Source: an uncultured Oscillospiraceae bacterium (GTDB lineage: Bacteria > Bacillota > Clostridia > Oscillospirales > Acutalibacteraceae). Taken from it: a stretch of DNA of 6,282 nucleotides. The DNA lies in NCBI GenBank assembly GCA_900550095.1, contig URRG01000149.1, forward strand, positions 1-6,282, written 5' to 3'. Under the pieces are notes generated by a model that saw nothing but the letters and a program-made list of their open reading frames with translations, made no database searches and was not told the DNA's origin. This document shows positions 1 to 5,257 of the stretch, piece by piece. Numbering within the stretch: position 1 is the stretch's first letter; every line of letters begins with the position of its first letter. Both the position numbers and the translations under genes were made by a program.

Positions 1-1
1 T

Positions 2-844
2 ATCAATATAGCCCTGGATTTTATCCTGGTTCTGGGGACGCCCATGGGGGTGGCGGGGGCGGCTGTGGCCACCGTGGCCTCTCAGCTGGTTTCCGGGACC
101 GCCTGCTTTGTGTTCGTGGCAAAGCGCTTCCATATCCTGCATATTTCGAGGGACGACCTGAGGCCCCGGCCCGCCTATATGGCGGAGCTCTGCGGCATGG
201 GGATCCCCATGGGCCTGCAGTGCTCCATCACCGCCATAGGCGGCATCCTGCTGCAGAGCTCTGTCAACGGACTTGGTTCCCTTGCAGTGGCCTCGGTGGC
301 TGCCGCCAACAAGCTTTCTGCCTTTTTTACCTGCGCCTTCGACGCCATGGGCGTTTCCATGTCTACCTATACGGGGCAGAACGTGGGGGCCCGGCGGTTT
401 GACCGGATCCCGCCCGGGCTGCGGGCCGGGATGGCCATCGGCTCCGTCTATTCGGCCGGGGCCCTCCTCGTCCTCTTTTTCTTTGGCCGGGTGCTGGTCA
501 CTATGTTTATAGACGGATCTGAAACGGCTATCATCGAAAGCGCCTTCCAGTTCCTGATGATAAATTCCGCCTTTTATATCCCCCTGGCGGCGGTGAACAT
601 CTACCGCCTGCTGATTCAGGGCATGGGATACAGCAAGATCGCCATGTTCGCCGGCGTCTGCGAGATGGCGGCAAGAGGCTTTGCGGGCCTGGTTCTGGTG
701 CCCGCCTTCGGGTATACCGCCGCCTGCTTCGCCAATCCCCTGGCCTGGGTCATGGCGGATCTGTTTCTTATCCCCCTTTACGTCCGCCTGCTGCGCAGGA
801 CCCGCCGGCAGGAGGAGCTGGAGCCCCGGGCGGCGAAGCCCTGA
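2..844 (+). CDS. MATE family efflux transporter, C-terminal part (5' truncated)
   Basis: This is the C-terminal part of a multidrug and toxic compound extrusion (MATE) protein, an inner-membrane antiporter that exports cationic drugs or metabolites using a Na+ or H+ gradient. The frame is open from base 2, upstream of the first internal ATG at 44, so the gene enters from the left edge; 280 codons are visible, against about 440-460 for the family. The first residues (INIALDFILVLG, then MGVAGAAVATVASQ) match the conserved end of the first MatE half. The second half follows, with the segment GMGIPMGLQ, the family's typical TGQNVGA block around visible residue 133, and several hydrophobic helices. 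The C-terminus is basic (RRTRRQ), as in many members. Family assignment is firm; the substrate cannot be read from the sequence. No strong terminator lies directly after the stop. Confidence 0.93.
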   Translation: MNIALDFILVLGTPMGVAGAAVATVASQLVSGTACFVFVAKRFHILHISRDDLRPRPAYMAELCGMGIPMGLQCSITAIGGILLQSSVNGLGSLAVASVAAANKLSAFFTCAFDAMGVSMSTYTGQNVGARRFDRIPPGLRAGMAIGSVYSAGALLVLFFFGRVLVTMFIDGSETAIIESAFQFLMINSAFYIPLAAVNIYRLLIQGMGYSKIAMFAGVCEMAARGFAGLVLVPAFGYTAACFANPLAWVMADLFLIPLYVRLLRRTRRQEELEPRAAKP

Positions 845-922
845 TGCTTGTTCCCTTTGCCCCGCGCCCTGAGCCCTGTGTCCTGAGCCGGAGCCTGCGT
901 ACCCGCCTGAAAGCAAAAACGC

Positions 923-951
923 TTGCTTTTCCTGTGGGGCCCTGGTATGCT
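923..951 (+). promoter_or_regulatory. Candidate sigma-A promoter with extended -10
   Basis: TTGCTT (923-928), a 17-base spacer and TATGCT (946-951) match the housekeeping consensus at 4 of 6 and 5 of 6 positions. A TG one base upstream of the -10 (943-944) makes it an extended -10. It points toward the oxidoreductase gene but would leave a leader of about 300 bases holding the 10-bp repeats and a terminator-like hairpin. No better promoter is visible nearer the gene; only an isolated TATGAT at 1212-1217 without a -35 partner was seen. Confidence 0.4.
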
Positions 952-1001
952 CAGAGGGGAGCGAGCTGCCCGCGGCATTTGCTGAAACGCTGCTGAACGC
1001 A

Positions 1002-1041
1002 GCCGGATATTGCCGGATATTACCGGATGCCGCCGGATGTT
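1002..1041. repeat. Degenerate tandem repeat, 4 units of 10 bp
   Basis: Four consecutive 10-base units share the core CCGGAT: GCCGGATATT, GCCGGATATT, ACCGGATGCC and GCCGGATGTT. The first two are identical and the others differ at two or three positions. The array is intergenic and lies between a candidate promoter and a terminator-like hairpin. It may be replication slippage, a protein-binding array or part of a leader RNA. Confidence 0.75.
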
Positions 1042-1074
1042 CCCCGGCGCGAAAGACCGTCCCTGCTTTGGGGC

Positions 1075-1094
1075 GGCGGCCCTTCCGCCTTTTT
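1075..1094 (+). terminator. Small terminator-like hairpin (GGCGG / CCGCC + T5)
   Basis: GGCGG (1075-1079), loop CCCTT and CCGCC (1085-1089) form a 5-bp all-GC stem followed directly by five T residues (1090-1094). It could end transcription from the MATE gene with a long 3' tail, or end or attenuate a transcript starting near 958. The stem is short, so this is a tentative call. Confidence 0.35.
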
Positions 1095-1244
1095 CCTTCC
1101 CTCTTCGCTCCGCTTCTGCCGCCGTGCCGGGCGGGAAAAGCGCCGGAAAAGGCCGGAGGGGAAGGGCGGGAAACACGAGACCCGGAAACTGGGAACATGG
1201 GATCTTGCAGGTATGATAACAGAGAAGTATTAAAATATTGCTTT

Positions 1245-1250
1245 TGGAGG
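1245..1250 (+). promoter_or_regulatory. Ribosome binding site that fixes the oxidoreductase start
   Basis: TGGAGG ends 8 bases before the ATG at 1259. A longer in-frame reading from the TTG at 1238 would place this site inside the coding sequence and has no ribosome site of its own. The ATG at 1259 also places the dinucleotide-binding strand at the N-terminus, as the family requires. Confidence 0.85.
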
Positions 1251-1258
1251 TGCGGATC

Positions 1259-2467
1259 ATGAAACTGCTTCTTGCCGGTATTTCCGGCTACGGCGCGTAT
1301 TACATGAAGCTTTTGACGGAGTTTGCGGATCTCTCGAAAAATCCCCTCTGCGGCGCGGTGGATCCTTACCCGGAAAATTCCCCGTGGCTTTCCTGGTTTT
1401 CAGAGCATGACGTGCCTGTGTATCCTTCCCTGGAGGCGTTCTATGAGAAGGATACGGCGGATCTGGCTATCCTGGCCACGCCCATCGCCCTGCACAAACC
1501 GCAGATCCTGGAGGCCATGGCCCACGGCTCCCATGTATTGTGCGAAAAGCCCCTCACGGCCCGCATCCAGGAGGCCCTGGAGCTCAGGGACGCCCGGGAC
1601 GGCTTCGGGAAAAAGCTGGGCGTGGGGTTCCAGTGGTCCTTTTGCGATACCATGCAGGCTTTGAAGCGGGATATCCTGGCAGGCGCGTTCGGGAGGCCCC
1701 TCTCCTTTTCCACCTTTATATCCTGGAAGCGGGACGATGCCTACTATGACCCTAGGGGTTGGAAGGGCAGGGTCTACGACCGGGAGAAGGGATGGTACCT
1801 GGATTCCGTAGCCACCAACGCCACGGCCCACTACCTGCACGGCCTTCTGTTCCTTTTGGGGGATACCATGGAGGCCGCCGCCATGCCGGAGTATGTGGAG
1901 GGAAGCGTCTACAGGGCCCGGCCCATAGAGAGCTTCGACACCGTATTCCTCCGGGGGGAGTATAAGGGCTGCAGGCTTCTGTATACGGCCACCCATGTGG
2001 GAGAGGTGAACGAGAACCCCATCTTCCGCCTCTGCTTTGAGAATGGAGAGGTAGTCTTTGGGGACGGCACCGGCCAGGCGGTGACGGCCCGCTTTCACGA
2101 CGGGCGCGAGCTCGTGTACGGAAGGCCCCAGACCGATGAAGAAAACGCCAAAAAGATCCTGCGCATGATCCGCTGCGTGGAGGAGGATACGGCCCCCGCC
2201 TGCTCGGTGGAGACTATCCTGCCCCATATGGCCGTGTGCAACGGCATATTCGACCGGTTCCCTATCGCAGGGTTCCCCGCGGAGCTTCTGGAGCGGGAGG
2301 AAAATCCCGCCTCCCTCCATGTGAAGGGACTGTATGAGGAAGCCCGCCGGTGCTGGGAAGAGGGCCTTCTTCCCGACGAGGCCGGGTGCTCCTGGGCCGT
2401 TCCCTCCCTCCGGTTCTCCCCGGGGGAGATTACGTCCTTTTCCGGGAAGAGGTTTTTGACAAAATAA
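1259..2467 (+). CDS. Gfo/Idh/MocA family NAD(P)-dependent oxidoreductase
   Basis: This 402-residue protein belongs to the glucose-fructose oxidoreductase / inositol dehydrogenase family, cytosolic enzymes that oxidise or reduce sugars, inositols or related polyols with NAD(P). The N-terminal Rossmann fold shows MKLLLAGISGYG with G7, G10 and G12 as the nucleotide loop. Asp35 at the end of the second strand favours NAD over NADP (inference). The ATPIALH segment (residues 73-79) and the family signature CEKPLT (95-100, with Lys97) follow. The C-terminal substrate domain contains LDSVATNATAHYLH (181-194), which aligns with the usual D-x-G-x-H active-site helix; His191 is the likely catalytic histidine. 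The usual glycine pattern is replaced by SVATNATA, suggesting a subfamily with its own substrate. The gene stands alone, with no sugar transporter or kinase nearby, so the substrate is unknown. It ends just before a strong terminator. Confidence 0.9.
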   Translation: MKLLLAGISGYGAYYMKLLTEFADLSKNPLCGAVDPYPENSPWLSWFSEHDVPVYPSLEAFYEKDTADLAILATPIALHKPQILEAMAHGSHVLCEKPLTARIQEALELRDARDGFGKKLGVGFQWSFCDTMQALKRDILAGAFGRPLSFSTFISWKRDDAYYDPRGWKGRVYDREKGWYLDSVATNATAHYLHGLLFLLGDTMEAAAMPEYVEGSVYRARPIESFDTVFLRGEYKGCRLLYTATHVGEVNENPIFRLCFENGEVVFGDGTGQAVTARFHDGRELVYGRPQTDEENAKKILRMIRCVEEDTAPACSVETILPHMAVCNGIFDRFPIAGFPAELLEREENPASLHVKGLYEEARRCWEEGLLPDEAGCSWAVPSLRFSPGEITSFSGKRFLTK

Positions 2468-2490
2468 AAAAGGCGGCGTCCTGAGACGGG

Positions 2491-2533
2491 AATCCCCCTG
2501 TGCTCCTGCTTTTAGGAACACAGGGGGATTTTC
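2491..2533 (+). terminator. Strong intrinsic terminator after the oxidoreductase gene
   Basis: AATCCCCCTGTG (2491-2502) pairs with CACAGGGGGATT (2519-2530). A C/A mismatch and a further 4-bp TCCT/AGGA stem close on the loop GCTTTT. The run ATTTT ends the structure. It lies 24 bases after the stop codon at 2465-2467, so the oxidoreductase is probably a single-gene transcript. Confidence 0.88.
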
Positions 2534-2586
2534 TGCGCGGCTCCGCTGGCCGCCGTTCTTTCGCTGTTTCGTTTTTTCGTTCGGCC

Positions 2587-2634
2587 GATCCGTCAATCCG
2601 CCAATCCGCCGATCCGATGATTCGCCGGTTCGCC
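2587..2634. repeat. Degenerate tandem repeat, 6 units of 8 bp
   Basis: Six consecutive 8-base units follow the pattern RATCCGCC: GATCCGTC, AATCCGCC, AATCCGCC, GATCCGAT, GATTCGCC and GGTTCGCC. The two central copies are identical. A seventh, poorer unit (GTTCGGCC, 2579-2586) may precede them. The 8-base period is not a multiple of three and no ribosome site precedes a frame here, so the array is not coding. Confidence 0.75.
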
Positions 2635-2673
2635 GTCCCGAAGCAGCGGAAAGCCGATGAAGCCGGACGTTTT

Positions 2674-2698
2674 CCGGAGGCCCCCGAAAGGGGTCCGG
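2674..2698. other. Inverted repeat with GAAA loop, function unknown
   Basis: CCGGA (2674-2678) pairs with TCCGG (2694-2698), and inside them CCCC (2682-2685) pairs with GGGG (2690-2693) around a GAAA tetraloop. A GGC bulge sits on the left arm. There is no T run on either strand, so it is not a normal terminator. It lies 40 bases downstream of the small anchor-protein gene and could be part of that transcript's 3' end. Confidence 0.4.
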
Positions 2699-2737
2699 GA
2701 GACTTTGCGCCGGAGGCCCAGGGCTCCGCCGGACCGG

Positions 2738-2995
2738 TTATTTCCCTTTAAAGTGATTTCCGGAACGCTTTCTGCGCATTACCGCCAGCGCTATGACAGC
2801 CGCGATAAGCAGGCAGCCGCACACCGCGAAGAGGATCACGGGCAGGGGAGAAGCGGGCTGTTGGCCTGTGGCGGGGATCTGCGGGGCGCCTGCGGCTGTT
2901 TTCAGCAGCGAAAGGCCGCCCGGCAGGAAACCTCCCGCGGCGGGAAAAAGAAACAGGGGAAGCGTTAAAAACAGAAAAAATCTGGATGAAAGCAT
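2738..2995 (-). CDS. Minimal 85-residue sortase-type anchored surface peptide
   Basis: The protein consists almost only of export and anchoring signals. Residues 1-20 form a hydrophobic signal peptide (LSSRFFLFLTLPLFLFPAA), with cleavage likely near AAGG. Residues 40-44 read IPATG, a variant of the LPxTG motif cut by sortase between Thr and Gly. Residues 51-72 are a hydrophobic membrane segment, followed by the positive stop RRKR (74-77), the standard order of a cell-wall sorting signal. Only about 23 residues (about 21-43) would remain on the wall after both cuts, so there is no visible functional domain. The start is supported by AAAGAGG nine bases upstream of the ATG and by a promoter further up. 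No sortase gene is in the window. Alternatives are a degenerate remnant of a longer surface protein or a plain single-pass membrane peptide. Sequence features are clear; biological role is unknown. Confidence 0.78.
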   Translation of the reverse strand: MLSSRFFLFLTLPLFLFPAAGGFLPGGLSLLKTAAGAPQIPATGQQPASPLPVILFAVCGCLLIAAVIALAVMRRKRSGNHFKGK

Positions 2996-3068
2996 TGCAG
3001 TGCGCCTCTTTCTTGTATTTCAGAAAGCATAATGCCCCGCGCCCGGCTGCGGGCTGAAGGGATGGTCT

Positions 3069-3096
3069 CTCTTTTTTCAGTATACCGAAAAAAGAG
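3069..3096. promoter_or_regulatory. Perfect 10-bp inverted repeat centred on the -10 box; candidate operator
   Basis: CTCTTTTTTC (3069-3078) and GAAAAAAGAG (3087-3096) are exact reverse complements, separated by 8 bases that contain the TATACT -10 box. Only the left arm would be transcribed, so this is unlikely to act as an RNA hairpin and fits a DNA site for a dimeric repressor. No T run follows that would make it a terminator. The regulator is unknown. Confidence 0.55.
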
Positions 3097-3107
3097 GCAT
3101 CCGTCAA
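3079..3107 (-). promoter_or_regulatory. Sigma-A promoter of the anchor-peptide gene
   Basis: On the minus strand, TTGACG (3107-3102), a 17-base spacer and TATACT (3084-3079) match the consensus at 5 of 6 positions in each box with ideal spacing. Transcription would start near 3072, giving a leader of about 75 bases before the ATG at 2995. Confidence 0.8.
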
Positions 3108-3136
3108 TGTCCGGCGGAAGAATGCGGGAAGAAGAG

Positions 3137-3158
3137 AGGGGATGGCATGCCCTCCCCT
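3137..3158. promoter_or_regulatory. GC-rich near-palindrome upstream of the minus promoter
   Basis: AGGGGA (3137-3142) and TCCCCT (3153-3158) flank the self-complementary GGCATGCC (3144-3151), with one mismatched pair (T3143/C3152). It is centred about 40 bases upstream of the -35 box of the anchor-peptide promoter, a position compatible with an activator or repressor site. This is inference from symmetry alone. Confidence 0.4.
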
Positions 3159-3193
3159 GTTCCGGTGTTTAGGCGGTGCGCTCGGCCCTGAAT

Positions 3194-3229
3194 AGTCCGA
3201 ACGGTCCAAACAGTCCGAGCGATGCGGAC
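3194..3229. repeat. Degenerate 9-bp tandem repeat, cluster 1
   Basis: Units AGTCCGAAC, GGTCCAAAC and AGTCCGAGC are consecutive and differ at one to three positions; a weaker fourth unit GATGCGGAC follows. The cluster is intergenic. Confidence 0.6.
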
Positions 3230-3242
3230 AAATCGGTTTTTC

Positions 3243-3269
3243 GCTGTCCGGGCTGTCGGGGCTGTCTGG
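3243..3269. repeat. Degenerate 9-bp tandem repeat, cluster 2
   Basis: Three consecutive units, GCTGTCCGG, GCTGTCGGG and GCTGTCTGG, differ only at positions 7 and 8. Read on the minus strand they give repeated proline-aspartate-serine-like codons, but no ribosome site or conserved protein supports coding there. Confidence 0.65.
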
Positions 3270-3416
3270 GGAGTTTGCAGAGCTCACCGGGGGACTGCTT
3301 TGGAACGGGCTGTATTCCTGAGCTGAAGGATGGGGAAAATTCCCGCGATCGCATAAATTGATTTTTGTGCATGAAAAGAGGCGGGCGCAGCCCTGCATTT
3401 TCTTCATGGATCCCCG

Positions 3417-3445
3417 TTGTAATCCCTCCGCATTTCCTCTATAAT
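3417..3445 (+). promoter_or_regulatory. Sigma-A promoter of the UPF0371 gene
   Basis: TTGTAA (3417-3422), a 17-base spacer and a perfect TATAAT (3440-3445) form a near-consensus housekeeping promoter. Transcription would start near 3452, giving a purine-rich leader of about 120 bases. A 10-bp palindrome TTCCCGGGAA (3524-3533) lies in that leader. Confidence 0.82.
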
Positions 3446-3574
3446 AGAAAAGGTTATGGTTTAGGACGAAAAGAGCGAAGAACAGGAAGAGAACGAAGAG
3501 ATACAGAAATCTGCGTCTCCCTTTTCCCGGGAAGCCGGCGGGAGGAAGGCGGGGAAAGAGGAAGAGGGTAGACA

Positions 3575-5062
3575 ATGAAAGCGGTAGGATTTGACAATGA
3601 CAAATACCTGAAGATCCAGTCGGAGCATATTCTGGAGAGGATCTCCCATTTTGACAACAAGCTGTATCTGGAGATGGGCGGGAAGCTCTTCGACGATTTC
3701 CACGCCTCACGGGTGCTGCCGGGCTTTCAGCCGGACAGCAAAATGAAGATGCTTCTGCAGCTTTCTGACCAGGTGGAGATCGTAATCGTTATAAATGCAG
3801 GCGATATCGAAAAGAGCAAGGTGCGCGGGGATATTGGCATCACCTATGACGCAGACGTGCTCCGCCTGATCGATGCATTCCGGGGCATCGGCCTGTTTGT
3901 AGGCAGCGTGGTGATTTCCCAGTATTCGGGGCAGTCCACGGCGGAAAGCTTCAAGCGCCGCCTGGAAACGCTGGGCGTAAAGGTCTTCCTCCATTACCCC
4001 ATTGAGGGATATCCCTCCAATATACCGCATATCATCAGCGACGAAGGTTTCGGCAAGAACCAGTATGTGGAGACCAGCCGCCCGCTGGTGGTGGTCACAG
4101 CGCCCGGCCCGGGCAGCGGAAAAATGGCCACCTGCCTTTCTCAGCTATATCATGAATACAAAAGGGGAATTAAGGCCGGATATGCAAAATTTGAAACCTT
4201 CCCCGTTTGGAATCTCCCGCTGAAGCACCCTGTGAACCTGGCCTATGAGGCGGCTACCGCCGATCTGAACGATGTGAATATGATCGACCCCTTCCATCTG
4301 GAGGCCTATGGCAAAACGGCTGTCAACTACAACCGGGATGTGGAGGTCTTCCCTGTCCTCAATGCGATCTTTGAAAAAATATCGGGATCCAGCCCCTATA
4401 AATCCCCCACCGACATGGGTGTGAATATGGCGGGGTACTGCATCATAGACGACGAGGCATGCCAGGAAGCCTCCCGGCAGGAGATCGTCCGCCGGTATTA
4501 CCATACCCTATGCGGCCAGCGGCTGGGCATGGCGGATGAGGAAGCCGTGATGAAAATCGAGCTTCTCATGAGTAAGGCCGGCGTGACCACGGAGATCCGC
4601 AGGGTGGTGAAGGCTGCTTTGGAGAGGGCGGAGCAGACGGAGATGCCTGCGGCCGCCATCGAACTTCCGGACGGCACCATCGTCACGGGCAAGACTTCTT
4701 CCCTGCTGGGAGCTTCCTCGGCGGCGCTTCTCAACGCCCTGAAGGCCCTGGGGGGCATCGACCACAAGATCATGCTGATCGCTCCCACCGTGATCGAGCC
4801 TATTCAGAACCTGAAGACCCATCACCTGGGGAATCACAACCCCCGCCTGCATACGGACGAGATCCTGATAGCCCTTTCTATTTGCGCCGCTATGAACCCC
4901 GTGGCGGGTCTGGCGCTGAAGCAGCTTTCCAAGCTGAAGGGCTGCGAGGTCCATTCCAGCGTGATCCTATCCTCTGTGGATGAATCTATTTTCCGCAAGC
5001 TGGGCATGCATCTCACCTGCGAACCCAGGACACAGACGAAAAAGCTCTATCATAAGCCGTGA
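3575..5062 (+). CDS. UPF0371 / DUF1846 family protein, complete
   Basis: This 495-residue protein matches, by recall, the UPF0371 (DUF1846) family, common in Firmicutes and about 490-505 residues long. Its biochemical role is not established. The N-terminus MKAVGFDNDKYLKIQSEHI is typical and confirms the ATG at 3575, which follows AGAGGG by six bases. A central block VVVTAPGPGSGKMATCLSQ (residues 172-190) resembles a nucleotide-binding P-loop, G-x-x-x-x-G-K, but has Met184 where Ser or Thr normally binds magnesium, so ATPase activity should not be assumed. Other conserved-looking segments are GDIGITYDADVLRLID (85-100), FETFPVWNLPLKHPVNLAYEAATADL (206-231), DMGVNMAGY (280-288) and NLKTHHLGNHNPRLHTDE (412-429), the last rich in His, Asn and Asp and a plausible metal or ligand site. 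There are no membrane segments or signal peptide, so it should be cytosolic. It has its own promoter and terminator. Confidence 0.92.
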   Translation: MKAVGFDNDKYLKIQSEHILERISHFDNKLYLEMGGKLFDDFHASRVLPGFQPDSKMKMLLQLSDQVEIVIVINAGDIEKSKVRGDIGITYDADVLRLIDAFRGIGLFVGSVVISQYSGQSTAESFKRRLETLGVKVFLHYPIEGYPSNIPHIISDEGFGKNQYVETSRPLVVVTAPGPGSGKMATCLSQLYHEYKRGIKAGYAKFETFPVWNLPLKHPVNLAYEAATADLNDVNMIDPFHLEAYGKTAVNYNRDVEVFPVLNAIFEKISGSSPYKSPTDMGVNMAGYCIIDDEACQEASRQEIVRRYYHTLCGQRLGMADEEAVMKIELLMSKAGVTTEIRRVVKAALERAEQTEMPAAAIELPDGTIVTGKTSSLLGASSAALLNALKALGGIDHKIMLIAPTVIEPIQNLKTHHLGNHNPRLHTDEILIALSICAAMNPVAGLALKQLSKLKGCEVHSSVILSSVDESIFRKLGMHLTCEPRTQTKKLYHKP

Positions 5063-5113
5063 GCGGTACTTTCTGCTTTTTATAGGACGTTTTGATACTA
5101 GTGGATACGGACA

Positions 5114-5160
5114 AAAGGGCCGGGAAACAGACAGTTCTGCTTCACGGCCCTTTCTTTATT
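5114..5160 (+). terminator. Intrinsic terminator after the UPF0371 gene
   Basis: AAAGGGCCG (5114-5122) pairs with CGGCCCTTT (5145-5153). Inside, GAA/TTC and CAGA/TCTG continue the stem across two single mismatches to the tetraloop CAGT (5132-5135). The tail TTTCTTTATT follows. It starts about 50 bases after the stop. The four T residues on the minus-strand side may let it act weakly in both directions. Confidence 0.85.
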
Positions 5161-5214
5161 TGCGATCCATTTTGATTGCCCTTCGTAAAATCTTTACATA
5201 AAATGGAGCATAAC

Positions 5215-5257
5215 AGAAAGCAGCCCCCGCTTTTATTCTGAGCGGGGGCTGCTTTCT
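5215..5257 (-). terminator. 17-bp perfect hairpin overlapping the stop of the regulator operon
   Basis: AGAAAGCAGCCCCCGCT (5215-5231) is exactly complementary to AGCGGGGGCTGCTTTCT (5241-5257), with a 9-base loop. The TAG stop of the minus-strand gene (5258-5256) shares two bases with the stem. The minus-strand tail is only TTTCTGTT, so the U tract is weak, but the long GC core suggests an efficient stop and it may serve both strands. It also sits between the convergent UPF0371 gene and the regulator operon. Confidence 0.8.

Larger units (their letters stand above)
845..1258. other. 414-base intergenic stretch, GC-rich, no convincing gene
   Basis: Open frames occur here on both strands, but they have no ribosome site and low-complexity translations rich in R, P, G and A, as expected from chance in GC-rich DNA. 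The stretch does hold a direct repeat of CCTGAGCC (868-875 and 882-889), a promoter-like site (923-951), a 10-bp tandem repeat (1002-1041), a small terminator-like hairpin (1075-1094) and a direct repeat of GGGCGGGAAA (1129-1138 and 1164-1173). The oxidoreductase ribosome site lies at its right end. Confidence 0.6.
2996..3574. other. 579-base divergent intergenic region
   Basis: This region separates the minus-strand anchor-peptide gene from the plus-strand UPF0371 gene. No frame in it has a ribosome site or recognisable protein. It contains a promoter for each neighbour (3079-3107 minus, 3417-3445 plus), a perfect inverted repeat around the minus promoter, a GC-rich near-palindrome (3137-3158) and two 9-bp-period repeat clusters (3194-3229, 3243-3269). 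Minor palindromes are GGGAA-AA-TTCCC (3333-3344) and GCGATCGC (3345-3352). Confidence 0.65.

Noticed and set aside
778..1260. 160-residue minus-strand open frame across the intergenic region after the MATE gene
   Set aside because: Its sequence is rich in R, P, G and A, has no recognisable domain, overlaps the MATE 3' end and spans the 10-bp repeats; a long chance frame is expected at this GC content.
1400..2596. 398-residue minus-strand open frame opposite the oxidoreductase
   Set aside because: It is the shadow of the firmly identified oxidoreductase; its translation is low in complexity and it also runs through the terminator.
3345..3352. GCGATCGC octamer, identical to the cyanobacterial HIP1 palindrome
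   Set aside because: There is a single copy and nothing else suggests a cyanobacterium; one 8-base palindrome is expected by chance.
2748..3710. 320-residue minus-strand open frame covering the divergent region
   Set aside because: It overlaps the anchor-peptide gene in another frame, both promoters and the start of the UPF0371 gene, and its PDSPDSPDS segment is only the 9-bp repeat read as codons.
5176..5204. Plus-strand promoter-like pair TTGCCC and TAAAAT with 17-base spacing
   Set aside because: It lies in a short AT-rich gap between two terminators and points straight into a 17-bp hairpin with no gene behind it; probably chance.
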